Shown: positions 8,032-16,569 of the stretch, piece after piece
How positions within the stretch are numbered: position 1 is the first letter of the stretch
Layout: each line of letters opens with the position of its first letter
Assembly (NCBI GenBank): GCA_949502025.1
Contig: CATBCG010000021.1
Location: 1 to 52,665, forward strand
Reading direction: 5' to 3'
Source of the DNA: MGBC131033 sp910585655
Lineage (GTDB): Bacteria; Bacillota; Clostridia; Lachnospirales; Lachnospiraceae
Length of the DNA: 52,665 nt
Translations under genes and position numbers: made by a program
The notes under the pieces: model-generated
Databases searched by the model: none
Told to the model about the DNA's origin: nothing
The model's input: only the letters and a program-made list of their open reading frames with translations

Positions 8032-8973
8032 ATGGCAAATATATTTAGTAAGGTGTTGTTGCCAGATGGATTTATAACAGACAAGGATCTGCAGGTAGCT
8101 TACGGAAGCATGAATGGTTATCATGTGGTAATCAAGCATCTGCCGCAGCAAAGGCAAATGGTAATTCAGTATCAGGTATTGGAAGGAAACGAGAGCGCCG
8201 CGATTGAATTAAGAAGTTTCCTGGCGGAGTTTTCCAAAAAGAAAAACGTCAATGCGGCAACTTATATCAACAATACGTTAAGTGTGACGCTGATGGCTAA
8301 GAGTAAACAGCTAGGCGAGCTGGTCAAGGAAACGATGATCACGATTACCAATTATCTGGTGGAGCATCATATGGAGGAAGGCTGTAAGAGCTGCGGCAAT
8401 AAGGGCTTTGAAATCAATGGTATCTACCAGATCAATGAGGAAGTAGAGATCATGTGCAGCGAGTGCTTCCAGAGGAAATCTGCAAATCAGGACAGTGAGT
8501 ACAAAAAGAAAACCACCAATATGGCAGCGGGTATCGTAGGCGCGTTGTTCGGCTCCTTACTTGGCGTTATCTGTTGGGTATTGATTTATCAGCTTGGATA
8601 CATAGCGGGGATTACCGGTTTTGTTATGGTCGTATGTTGTATGAAGGGCTTTGAGCTGTTGGGAGGCAAACTGAACCGCGTCGGCGTGTTACTCTCGATT
8701 CTTATTGCTATCGTTATGCTGTTTGCTGCAGAATACCTTTGTGTCGGTATTGAGATTTATAAAGCATTTCGTGATATTTCAGATGTCAGTATCATGCAGG
8801 CAATCCGTGCCATACCATTTTATCTGACGGATTCCCCAGTGGCTGAAGAGCTGCGAAACGGTATGTTGCGGGATTTGGCAATGGGTTATGTATTTGCTAT
8901 TTTAGCAAGTATTTCCTTTATTCGTCAGAGCTTAAAAGCGACGGCAAACGGCGTGATGAGGAAGTTGTGCTGA
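8032..8973 (+). CDS. Zinc-ribbon membrane protein of unknown function
   Basis: About 120 N-terminal residues form a soluble domain. A likely zinc ribbon follows, with two cysteine pairs (CKSCGNKG and MCSECF, about residues 119-149), and then about four hydrophobic helices between residues 165 and 300. The arrangement is that of an anchored membrane protein with a cytoplasmic metal-binding knuckle. I cannot name the family. The ATG at 8032 is preceded by AGGAGGAG. It may share a transcript with the upstream hydrolase; a terminator follows at 9015-9057. Confidence 0.65.
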   Translation: MANIFSKVLLPDGFITDKDLQVAYGSMNGYHVVIKHLPQQRQMVIQYQVLEGNESAAIELRSFLAEFSKKKNVNAATYINNTLSVTLMAKSKQLGELVKETMITITNYLVEHHMEEGCKSCGNKGFEINGIYQINEEVEIMCSECFQRKSANQDSEYKKKTTNMAAGIVGALFGSLLGVICWVLIYQLGYIAGITGFVMVVCCMKGFELLGGKLNRVGVLLSILIAIVMLFAAEYLCVGIEIYKAFRDISDVSIMQAIRAIPFYLTDSPVAEELRNGMLRDLAMGYVFAILASISFIRQSLKATANGVMRKLC

Positions 8974-9014
8974 TAACAACAACTATTGTGTTTCTTATAA
9001 AACTATAGGTAGGA

Positions 9015-9057
9015 AAAAGACAGGTATCAAGGAAAACAAAGATACCTGTCTTTTTTG
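9015..9057 (+). terminator. Intrinsic terminator
   Basis: GACAGGTATC and GATACCTGTC form a ten-base-pair stem followed by TTTTTT. Confidence 0.9.
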
Positions 9058-9107
9058 TATCATAGGAAAGTTCTCCAAACTTCCCTATGATACAAAAAGC
9101 CCTCCGG
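9056..9107. repeat. Palindromic intergenic repeat, copy 1
   Basis: The unit contains a near-perfect hairpin (TGTATCATAGGAAAGTT / AACTTCCCTATGATACA) followed by AAAAAGCCCTCCGG. An almost identical copy lies at 9193-9244 and a partial copy at 44366-44410. Confidence 0.85.
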
Positions 9108-9192
9108 GCAGGATCGCACTGCGGCGGAGCAGTAACATGTCGCTAAAGCGACCCGCCGCAGGCGGAGAATCCTGCTTTGCAGGATTCTTATT
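9108..9192. repeat. GC-rich inverted-repeat spacer between the two repeat copies
   Basis: This holds several short hairpins, including GTCGC/GCGAC, AATCCTGC/GCAGGATT and CTGCGGCGG/CCGCCGCAG. No ORF is present. Together with the flanking copies it looks like one compound non-coding repeat element. Confidence 0.7.
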
Positions 9193-9244
9193 TATATGAT
9201 AGGAAAGTTCTCCAAACTTCCCTATGATACAAAAAGCCCTCCGG
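9193..9244. repeat. Palindromic intergenic repeat, copy 2
   Basis: It repeats the copy 1 hairpin and its AAAAAGCCCTCCGG tail almost base for base. It sits 15 bases before the stop of the minus-strand ABC permease and may also act as that operon's terminator. Confidence 0.85.
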
Positions 9245-9259
9245 TTTAGCAGATGCAGA

Positions 9260-10492
9260 TTAAGCGTTAAACATTATTTTCTCACTGTTAAAGGCTTTCG
9301 TAACAGCAAGGGTTAAAATCAGCGCGAGAAGCAAGTTTCCGCAGAGAGAATAACCAAGCTGTAGGGCGGTTAGTTCATTGGTCATAATGTTCTGGATAGA
9401 AAGCGCGCTTCCGTAGACCGGAATAGCATGGAGAAAATCGGAACGATCTGTACCGCCCTGGAACATGGTTATCATACCAGCGAGCAAAACGATGATATAA
9501 AGTGGGGTGACATAGGTGCTGGCTTCCTTAACTGTTTTAGCGATAACAGAAACAAGGGAAATCAAAGCAACATATAGATAAACCAATGTTACCAGAATCA
9601 GTATCATCGAAGCAATCTGGAAAACAGACAACGTAACCCCCATTCCTGTAGCAGCTCCGGCTTCACCTACAGAATTCATCATCATTGGCATGGCAACGAT
9701 GATTGAAACTGCATAAACGAGCGCGGAAATGCTCGAAAGGATGGAAAGAGATACCAGCTTGCCAAATACCAGATTAGAACGTTTTATCGGGGTAAGCAGA
9801 AGACTTGCCATGGTACCGCGTTCCTTTTCGCCGGCAATGGCATCCACGCACAGGCTCATTGCGCTGGCAAACAGCAGGAAGGTAATCAGATAAGGAAGCA
9901 TGGTAGAAAGATACTGACCACTCGCTTTATCTTCATTGACAATGATAACTTCCTGCTCTGTATAAACATTTAACATCTCTAAGTTCCCTAGCCGGTTTTG
10001 CAGCAGCAAAGTCTGATATGCGGACATTACTACGTTGCCAAAGGTACTGCGGGCAGCCGTGGAATAGTTGCCGGTTGTATTATAATATACCGTTACATCC
10101 GGGATCGCGTCACCCTGGGACTGGTAAGCGGCTACCTTTTCAGAAAACTGCGGATCGAAGCTGACCATCAGTTCAATGGAACCATCTAAAATACCGTCCT
10201 TAATTTCCTGGATAGAGGCTTCCGAGGCGTCAGAAGCCAATTCCCGGATATCTGCCATTTCCCGGTAGCCCGTCTGATCTAAGATAGTCGAGAAATCTGC
10301 CGGGGCATTTTGTAGATAGACCACTGGGATGTGGGTTTCTATATCTTTGCTCATGCTTCCAGCCAACTGTCCAATCAAGGAATAGATACCGATTACCATA
10401 ACGGCAGGAAGCAGGAAAAGACTGAAAATCAGCTTTTTATCACCAAATACCCGGTTAAGCTCTTTTTTTATGATAATACCTGCGTTTTTCAT
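9260..10492 (-). CDS. ABC-2 type permease, NatB-like
   Basis: The 410-residue protein has one N-terminal membrane helix (about residues 20-45), a large extracytoplasmic domain, and five or so C-terminal helices (about 190-400). This is the layout of NatB/ABC-2 exporter permeases. A conserved block KERGTMASLLLTPIKRS precedes the second helix group. It lies 50 bases downstream of the ATPase gene, with AAAAGGAGA before its ATG. The likely role is export of a cation or small molecule; the substrate is not readable. Confidence is high for the class and low for the substrate. Confidence 0.88.
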   Translation of the reverse strand: MKNAGIIIKKELNRVFGDKKLIFSLFLLPAVMVIGIYSLIGQLAGSMSKDIETHIPVVYLQNAPADFSTILDQTGYREMADIRELASDASEASIQEIKDGILDGSIELMVSFDPQFSEKVAAYQSQGDAIPDVTVYYNTTGNYSTAARSTFGNVVMSAYQTLLLQNRLGNLEMLNVYTEQEVIIVNEDKASGQYLSTMLPYLITFLLFASAMSLCVDAIAGEKERGTMASLLLTPIKRSNLVFGKLVSLSILSSISALVYAVSIIVAMPMMMNSVGEAGAATGMGVTLSVFQIASMILILVTLVYLYVALISLVSVIAKTVKEASTYVTPLYIIVLLAGMITMFQGGTDRSDFLHAIPVYGSALSIQNIMTNELTALQLGYSLCGNLLLALILTLAVTKAFNSEKIMFNA

Positions 10493-10542
10493 ATTCGTCT
10501 CCTTTTCTAAGATGGGATAATAAGTAATGATAACGTTTGGAC

Positions 10543-11319
10543 TTATACGGCTTCCCGGTGATTTTGCTGGTAGAAGGTAAAGAACGCATCCTCCAAATCG
10601 TCTGCTTTGGTCTGAGAAAGCAGCTCGGAGAGTGTACCTTCTGCGACTTTTCGTCCATCGACGATAACGCCGATTCGATCACAGAGTTTTTCTGCCTCTG
10701 ACATAATATGTGTCGAGATAACGACCAGCTTTCCTTCATCCCGAAGTTTTAGCAGCAGATCGGTTACATTTCTGGCGGTAATGATGTCCAGACCGCTGGT
10801 CGGCTCGTCGAAAATAACGACCTTTGGATCATGAACAAGGCTGACGGCAATCGCCGCCTTTTGTTTCATACCAGTGGATAACTCTTCCATTTTTTTGTTT
10901 TCAAACTCTGTAATACCGAAATACGTGAATAATTCCTTCTGCCTGCTGGCAATCGTATCTTCACTCATTCCGTGGAGCGCTCCAAAGAAGTGGAACAGAT
11001 ACTTTGGAGAAAAGTAAGGATCGAGCTTGATTTCATTGGTTAAAAAGCCGATAGATTCCCGGACGGCTTCCGGCTCCCGGATAGTGTCATGACCGCAGAC
11101 GGCAACGCTGCCCTCTGTCGGAGTGAGCAGAGTGGCGATACAGCGGAGCGTTGTCGTCTTACCCGCGCCGTTCGGCCCCAACAGCCCGTAAATCTCTCCC
11201 GGTCTGGCGGTCAGACTAATCCCGTCAGCCGCCTTTTTCATGGATTCCTTGGTTTTTAGCTCCTGCATTTTTTTCTTGTTGAGCTTGTAAACCTTTGTTA
11301 GATTTGTCACTTCAATCAT
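10543..11319 (-). CDS. ABC transporter ATP-binding protein, NatA-like
   Basis: This cytoplasmic ATPase powers the adjacent permease. It has Walker A (GPNGAGKTT), a signature motif variant (LSTGMKQK), Walker B (VVIFDEPTSGLD) and the switch His (VVISTHIM). I chose the second ATG (MIEVTNL) because GGAGG at 11330-11326 lies six bases before it but directly abuts the first ATG at 11325. It is the first gene of a two-gene operon. Confidence 0.93.
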   Translation of the reverse strand: MIEVTNLTKVYKLNKKKMQELKTKESMKKAADGISLTARPGEIYGLLGPNGAGKTTTLRCIATLLTPTEGSVAVCGHDTIREPEAVRESIGFLTNEIKLDPYFSPKYLFHFFGALHGMSEDTIASRQKELFTYFGITEFENKKMEELSTGMKQKAAIAVSLVHDPKVVIFDEPTSGLDIITARNVTDLLLKLRDEGKLVVISTHIMSEAEKLCDRIGVIVDGRKVAEGTLSELLSQTKADDLEDAFFTFYQQNHREAV

Positions 11320-11384
11320 AGTCATCCTCCATTCTTAGCGTAGTGCTACACCTACTCCCACATGAATTATTTTTTCCCTTTTCC

Positions 11385-11413
11385 GTTTTAGCACAAGGGG
11401 GAAGGATTGTCAA
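11385..11413 (-). promoter_or_regulatory. Promoter of the natAB-like operon
   Basis: On the minus strand TTGACA (11413-11408) and TAAAAC (11390-11385) are 17 bases apart, about 65 bases before the ATPase start. Confidence 0.6.
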
Positions 11414-11486
11414 CAAAATTGACGTAGATATAAGGAAATTTTAATCTTTCCAATCCTACCCAAAAGAATCAAAAGGAAAAAACGAA

Positions 11487-11516
11487 TTGACATCAGCAGC
11501 TTATTAGGTACATACT
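11487..11516 (+). promoter_or_regulatory. Probable promoter of the sirtuin gene
   Basis: TTGACA (11487-11492) and CATACT (11511-11516) are 18 bases apart. The small palindrome ATACT-AA-AGTAT overlaps the -10 region. Confidence 0.55.
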
Positions 11517-11547
11517 AAAGTATAGAAACATAGGAGGGATTGATAGG

Positions 11548-12333
11548 ATGAAGCAGGCAAACGGGCAAGAGGATAACAAGCTACAGCAGTTTTTGGAACT
11601 GGTAGAGGCGTGCCAGAGAATTGTATTTTTTGGCGGAGCAGGAGTATCGACGGAAAGCGGTATCCCGGATTTTCGGAGTGTAGACGGGTTGTATCAACAA
11701 AAGTATCAGTATCCGCCGGAAACGATTTTAAGTCATACTTTTTTTGTAAAAAGAACAAAGGAATTTTTCGAGTTTTATTGGGATAAGATGATTTATCCGG
11801 AGGCAAAGCCAAATGCTACGCACTTGGCTTTAGCCAGGCTTGAGCAGAGGGGGAAGCTTTCGGCAGTGATTACTCAAAACATTGACGGGCTGCACCAAAA
11901 GGCGGGAAGTAAACGGGTACTGGAGCTGCATGGCTCAGTGCTGCGGAATTATTGTCAGAAATGCGCGAGGTTTTATAGTCTGGAGGAATTGCAGGAACAA
12001 AGAGAAGAGCAGGTTCCAAAATGCGTTTGCGGCGGTATCATAAAACCGGATGTGGTACTGTATGAGGAAGCCTTAGACGATCAGGTGATGGGAGAGGCGG
12101 TGGAAGAAATCGCGCAGGCAGATTTGTTGATCGTTGGCGGGACGTCCCTATCGGTCTATCCGGCGGCAGGCTTGATTCGTTATTTTAGAGGTGGAAGGAA
12201 TGGATCTGGGCAGGCTGGCAAGGGAGGGCTTGTTCTAATCAATAAGTCGGAAACACCGTATGACAGCCGGGCGGATCTGGTGCTGCATATGGGATTGGGA
12301 GAGGTGTGTAATAAATTGAACATTGCATTTTAG
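11548..12333 (+). CDS. NAD-dependent protein deacylase (sirtuin)
   Basis: It removes acyl groups from lysines using NAD+, releasing nicotinamide. The 261 residues carry the sirtuin NAD site (GGAGVSTESGIPDFRS), the TQNIDGLHQKAG block, the catalytic His in ELHGS, a zinc site made of CQKC and CVCGG, and GTSLSVYP. The N-terminal helix and short zinc loop fit the bacterial CobB/Sir2 type. An ATG at 11548 follows ATAGGAGGG. GH43 follows 64 bases downstream but has its own promoter and operator-like palindrome. Confidence 0.95.
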   Translation: MKQANGQEDNKLQQFLELVEACQRIVFFGGAGVSTESGIPDFRSVDGLYQQKYQYPPETILSHTFFVKRTKEFFEFYWDKMIYPEAKPNATHLALARLEQRGKLSAVITQNIDGLHQKAGSKRVLELHGSVLRNYCQKCARFYSLEELQEQREEQVPKCVCGGIIKPDVVLYEEALDDQVMGEAVEEIAQADLLIVGGTSLSVYPAAGLIRYFRGGRNGSGQAGKGGLVLINKSETPYDSRADLVLHMGLGEVCNKLNIAF

Positions 12334-12379
12334 GGGGTATTACAGTACAATAGTTAGTATAGTGACTAAACTATACTAA
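12323..12379 (+). promoter_or_regulatory. GH43 promoter with operator-like palindrome
   Basis: TTGCAT (12323-12328) and TACAAT (12346-12351) have 17-base spacing. A palindrome with arms TTAGTATAG (12354-12362) and CTATACTAA (12371-12379) covers the expected start site. Its TTAGT...ACTAA ends resemble XylR operators, which would suit a xylosidase gene; that assignment is inference. Confidence 0.6.
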
Positions 12380-12397
12380 ATTTAGGAGGATATTGTT

Positions 12398-14029
12398 ATG
12401 AAGCAGCTTCAAAATCCGTTATTAAAGGGGTTCTATCCGGATCCGTCTATCTGTCGGGTAGGAGAGGATTTTTACATGGTGACATCCAGTTTTTCCTATT
12501 TTCCGGGAGTGCCTGTTTTCCACAGCCGTGATTTGTGTAGCTGGGAGCAGATCGGGCATGTACTAGACCGTCCGGAGCAGCTTCCGCTAAACGGCAAGGC
12601 GATTTCCGGGGGGATTTTTGCGCCGACTATCCGTTATCATGAAGGAACGTTTTATATGATTACGACGAATATTGATCATGGCGGAAATTTTATCGTAACG
12701 GCAGAAAATCCGGCAGGACCGTGGTCGAATCCGCATTGGATTGAACATGCGCCGGGGATTGATCCGTCTCTGTTTTGGGATGAGGACGGCAGGGCGTATA
12801 TGTCGGGGACTGCCGGGTTTGGCGCCGGGGAAGCACCGATTTGGATCTGTGAGATTGATTTGCAGGAATTTAAGCTGATAGGGGAGCGGAAGCATGTCTG
12901 GGGAGGAGCCTTGATCGGAGCGAGCGCGCCGGAGGCGCCGCATATCTATAAAAAGGACGGCTGGTATTATCTGCTGATTGCAGAAGGAGGGACAGAGCAT
13001 TTTCATGCGGTTACGATTGCGCGTTCTAAGGAGATTTACGGACCTTATGAGGGGAATCCAGGCAACCCGATAATGACGCATCGGCATTTAGGGGAGCAAT
13101 ACCCGATTTGCAACACCGGGCATGCCGATTTTGTAGAGCTGGCAGACGGTTCCTGGTATGCGGTGATGCTGGCTTCACGGATTTACGGCGGCTATCATAA
13201 GAACCTGGGGCGTGAGACTTTTATTGCGCCAATGATTTGGGAACAGGATTGGCCGATTATCAGCCCTGGCAGCGGACGGATTGAGTGGACGTATCCGGCG
13301 CCAAAGCTTACGGCAGGAGAGGTAGTGCCGCAAGCAGATGTTACCAAAGATGAGTTTGATTCTTCGGATCTGCCGTTTTACTGGAATAGCCTGGGAACAC
13401 CGACAGAAGCGGAGGAGTTTAAAGTAAGCGACAGTCATCTGTATATCCGTACAGGGAAACAGAGTCTGATTCCGATAGAAAGCTCTGGTAAAAAGCTGGA
13501 AATGGGATTTGGAAAGCGGGAAGGTACGGTGCTGTGTATGCCGTTTATGGGACGCAGGCAGCAGCATATGAGCTTTGAAGCGGCAACGAAGCTTGATTTC
13601 CTGCCGGAGGGAACAGAAAGCGCCGGAATCGCTGTTTTGCAGAACAATTTTCATAGCCTGCGGCTGGAAGTACGGAAGCAGGAGGGAACGATTCAGGCGG
13701 TTGTAGTAAAAGCGACCTGCAGGATAGAGGGAAATCGTTTTGAAGGAACAGCCGTCAGCTATTGGGAGGAGGAAGTCCTCGGTGAGCAGGTATTGTCGGA
13801 GAGAGGAAGTTATGAGCTGGTAATCCGGGCAGAGGGACAGGCGCATCAGTTCCTGGTACGAGACGGTGAAAGCCTGTATGTTCTGGCTGAGAACGTAGAC
13901 GGAGGGTTCTTGGGATCAGAAACAGCCGGCGGCTTTGTCGGTGCTTATATCGGAATGTTTGCCAGCGGAAACGGCACGGATACCGGAAGAAGAGCAGGTT
14001 TTGACTGGTTTATGTATACGGGAAAATAA
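12398..14029 (+). CDS. Glycoside hydrolase family 43, beta-xylosidase type
   Basis: The predicted activity is release of xylose (or arabinose) from xylo-oligosaccharides. No signal peptide is present, so it acts in the cytoplasm on imported oligosaccharides. The five-bladed propeller (about residues 5-310) shows the catalytic base Asp in GFYPDPSICRVG, the modulating Asp in GIDPSLFWDEDG and the acid Glu in ASAPEAPHIYKK. A C-terminal beta-sandwich of about 200 residues completes the 543-residue architecture typical of GH43 xylosidases. A good ribosome site (AGGAGGATATTGTT) precedes the ATG. A membrane AraC sensor follows on the same strand. Confidence 0.92.
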   Translation: MKQLQNPLLKGFYPDPSICRVGEDFYMVTSSFSYFPGVPVFHSRDLCSWEQIGHVLDRPEQLPLNGKAISGGIFAPTIRYHEGTFYMITTNIDHGGNFIVTAENPAGPWSNPHWIEHAPGIDPSLFWDEDGRAYMSGTAGFGAGEAPIWICEIDLQEFKLIGERKHVWGGALIGASAPEAPHIYKKDGWYYLLIAEGGTEHFHAVTIARSKEIYGPYEGNPGNPIMTHRHLGEQYPICNTGHADFVELADGSWYAVMLASRIYGGYHKNLGRETFIAPMIWEQDWPIISPGSGRIEWTYPAPKLTAGEVVPQADVTKDEFDSSDLPFYWNSLGTPTEAEEFKVSDSHLYIRTGKQSLIPIESSGKKLEMGFGKREGTVLCMPFMGRRQQHMSFEAATKLDFLPEGTESAGIAVLQNNFHSLRLEVRKQEGTIQAVVVKATCRIEGNRFEGTAVSYWEEEVLGEQVLSERGSYELVIRAEGQAHQFLVRDGESLYVLAENVDGGFLGSETAGGFVGAYIGMFASGNGTDTGRRAGFDWFMYTGK

Positions 14030-14181
14030 AATTTTTATCCTTACGATTTTTCTTTTCATTATACGTTATTTGTGGTATTCTATATCTATATTTTGGTGTG
14101 GATGCCTGTCGGATATTGTAAAAATATGGTTTTTGGTTTGTATACAGACAGGGTTTGCTAATATAGATGGAGATAAGGTAT

Positions 14182-16338
14182 ATGTGGAGAAAATATAAAT
14201 TTTTTATCAATGAGTTTAGAAGCAGGAAGGTATTCCGTGCATGGCTGTATTCCTACCTGCTTCTTCTTGTTGTATCAATAATAGCAGGATTGCTGCTTTA
14301 CAGCCTTGCTTTCCGCTATGTCAGGCAGGAGGCAGATCGCTCTCAACATCAGTCGATGGAGCGGAGGATGGATTCTTTGGACGCAGCGATTGATTCGGTA
14401 GCGGAAACGGCTCTTGCCGTGGCAAATAACAATAAACTGGTTTCTTTAAAAAAGCGGGAGACTTATACGGCGCGGGAATATGCTTTGATTCAGGAGTTAA
14501 ATGCTGAGCTGTCCCGTCTGGAAGTGGTCAATAAGCATATTGATACCATCTGGATCAGTTTTAACCGAAGCGGCTATCTGTTGAGCGAGACTCTTTGGTA
14601 TCAGCCGGATTGGTGTGAAAAGGGACTTCTTAGTAAGATGGGTTTTACGTTAAAGCAATGGGAAGAGGTAACATCCGGTCAGCGGGAGAACGGCTTTTAT
14701 ATTAACCAAAGTGAGGAAGGAACCTGTTTGTACTATTTGTTTTCCTGGGCAGATCGGAAGGGAGACAGCCCGGAGGCTTCTGTTTTGATTTATTTTAAAA
14801 ATGCAAATATACAGGAGCTGGCGGCATGGGCGGACAGCCAAACCTGGATGGTAACAAAGGAAGGAACTTATTTTTCTGCCGGAAACCAGGTTTTAGAGGA
14901 ATCGGTTCTGCAGTTTGTAGAAAAGTCAGAAAAATCATATGAGATTATGAAAAGCAGAGATTCTTATATTAAAAAGCTGACTTCAAAGCGGTATGGTTAT
15001 ACGCTGGTGCATATGGTATCTAAGGCAGGATATTTAAAAGTAGTCAATCGTTTTTGGCTGTTTGTATGGGGCTATTTAGCGATTAGCATTTTGGCTGGCG
15101 GAGCCGTAGCCTTTTATTTGACGAGACATCATTATTCAGCAGTAGAACGGCTCTTGGCTGCCGCCCATAAAAGCCGCACACAAAGAACAGAGCGTAATGA
15201 GTTCCAGTTGATTGAAGCAGCTATCTGCCAGTTAGAACAGCGAAACCAAAAGTTAAGCCAGAACCGGGATAAAAAAGAGGCGGCTTTAAAAAGTATTCAA
15301 ATGTCAGCCTTGCTAAAGGGCTGGAAACGTCTGTCGGAAACAGGAACGGAGGCATATGGAAATGTCGGAAGTCTGTCAGAATCGGGAAAGTATTTGCTGG
15401 TGGGCTTTGAACTGGAGCCGCAGGAAGAAGGAAAATGGGAAAATCAGGAAGCGGATTGGCAGGATATTTTGTATTTTATGATGGAAAATGTCTGTGAGGA
15501 AGTATATGGAGAGCAGGTAGGTTGCTACAGCGCCGCCGTAGACGGGTTATGTATCAGCTTGCTTTCGCTGCCGGATGCTAAGGAGGAAATAATAAAGCTG
15601 ATATTGGAAAAGACAGAGCTAATCAGTTCTTTTTTCCGGGAAAAGGCGGATACGATATTGACAGGAAACGTGACGGAGATTGGACAGGGAAAGTCCTCTA
15701 TTTTTCAGCTTTATGGGCAGATACAGGAAATGGTGCGGTTCCGGGACTGGGTAGGGACGAAAAAGCAAATCTTGGTATGGCAGGACTTATATCAGTGGCA
15801 GGACGAGGAGGAAAAGCAGGAGTATAAACTTTATCGGAGCATTGCTGCTCTGCTGGAAAAACGCAGCTACCAGGAAATTCAAAAGGTATTGGCTGCAGAA
15901 TACAGTCCGGGACTGATCGAACGGTCGGAGGAGACGGAGCCGACCAAGGAAAAGCAGACGAAGGGGAAAAAGAAATCAGAAGAAACAGCAGTTCCGATCC
16001 TGAATAATACGGTGCTGGCGGGACGGATTCAGGAATATATTCAGGAGCATTTTTCCAATCCGGAGTTAAACGTAAACTGGCTGGCAGAATATTTTGAATT
16101 GAGTCAGTCTAATTTGTCGCAGATTTTTAAGCGTTACTATAATATGGGACCGTTGGAATATATCCACCGCCTGCGTCTGGAGCTGGCAAAAAAATACCTG
16201 GCAGAAGGGGAAAGCATTGCACAGATAGCAGAGAAGGTGGGCTATTATAGTACACGACCGCTGATTCGCTGTTTTAAGCAATATGAAAGCATGACGCCAA
16301 GCGAATACCGGGAAACACATAAGAATGACAAAGCATAA
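14182..16338 (+). CDS. Membrane-anchored AraC-type regulator
   Basis: A basic N-terminus leads into a membrane helix (about residues 18-40 of the 718). An extracytoplasmic sensor domain follows to about 280, then a second helix (about 285-308) and a long cytoplasmic linker. The C-terminal AraC double helix-turn-helix ends with VGYYSTRPLIRCFKQYE and MTPSEYRE. Such one-component sensors usually control a neighbouring sugar ABC system. I chose the ATG at 14182 because GGAG/AAGG precede it; an ATG five codons earlier lacks a site. The solute-binder gene 230 bases downstream is the likely target. Confidence 0.87.
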   Translation: MWRKYKFFINEFRSRKVFRAWLYSYLLLLVVSIIAGLLLYSLAFRYVRQEADRSQHQSMERRMDSLDAAIDSVAETALAVANNNKLVSLKKRETYTAREYALIQELNAELSRLEVVNKHIDTIWISFNRSGYLLSETLWYQPDWCEKGLLSKMGFTLKQWEEVTSGQRENGFYINQSEEGTCLYYLFSWADRKGDSPEASVLIYFKNANIQELAAWADSQTWMVTKEGTYFSAGNQVLEESVLQFVEKSEKSYEIMKSRDSYIKKLTSKRYGYTLVHMVSKAGYLKVVNRFWLFVWGYLAISILAGGAVAFYLTRHHYSAVERLLAAAHKSRTQRTERNEFQLIEAAICQLEQRNQKLSQNRDKKEAALKSIQMSALLKGWKRLSETGTEAYGNVGSLSESGKYLLVGFELEPQEEGKWENQEADWQDILYFMMENVCEEVYGEQVGCYSAAVDGLCISLLSLPDAKEEIIKLILEKTELISSFFREKADTILTGNVTEIGQGKSSIFQLYGQIQEMVRFRDWVGTKKQILVWQDLYQWQDEEEKQEYKLYRSIAALLEKRSYQEIQKVLAAEYSPGLIERSEETEPTKEKQTKGKKKSEETAVPILNNTVLAGRIQEYIQEHFSNPELNVNWLAEYFELSQSNLSQIFKRYYNMGPLEYIHRLRLELAKKYLAEGESIAQIAEKVGYYSTRPLIRCFKQYESMTPSEYRETHKNDKA

Positions 16339-16405
16339 ATAATAAAACATAAAAGGGAGTTAGGAAAACACATAAGAAAACTCGAAAAAGATGTAAAAAA
16401 TATTA

Positions 16406-16447
16406 GGCGTAATAAATCGTCAAAGGATGATTTATTACGCTGTTTTT
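16406..16447 (+). terminator. Intrinsic terminator
   Basis: GCGTAATAAATC and GATTTATTACGC form a twelve-base-pair stem followed by TGTTTTT. It separates the AraC sensor from the solute-binder gene. Confidence 0.85.
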
Positions 16448-16474
16448 CTAAGAACGAACGTCATAAACTGGCAG

Positions 16475-16542
16475 TTTTCAAGAGAAAAAAGCTATGCTAC
16501 ACTATATCTCGCTTACGGGGGATAAAATAATTTTTTTATCCC
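16475..16542 (+). promoter_or_regulatory. Promoter and leader inverted repeat of the first solute-binder gene
   Basis: TTTTCA (16475-16480) and TACACT (16498-16503) have a 17-base spacer. An inverted repeat GGGATAAA / TTTATCCC (16518-16542) lies in the leader and could be a regulator site. Confidence 0.5.
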
Positions 16543-16569
16543 ACTATAATAGTAAAGGAGAGAAGTAGT

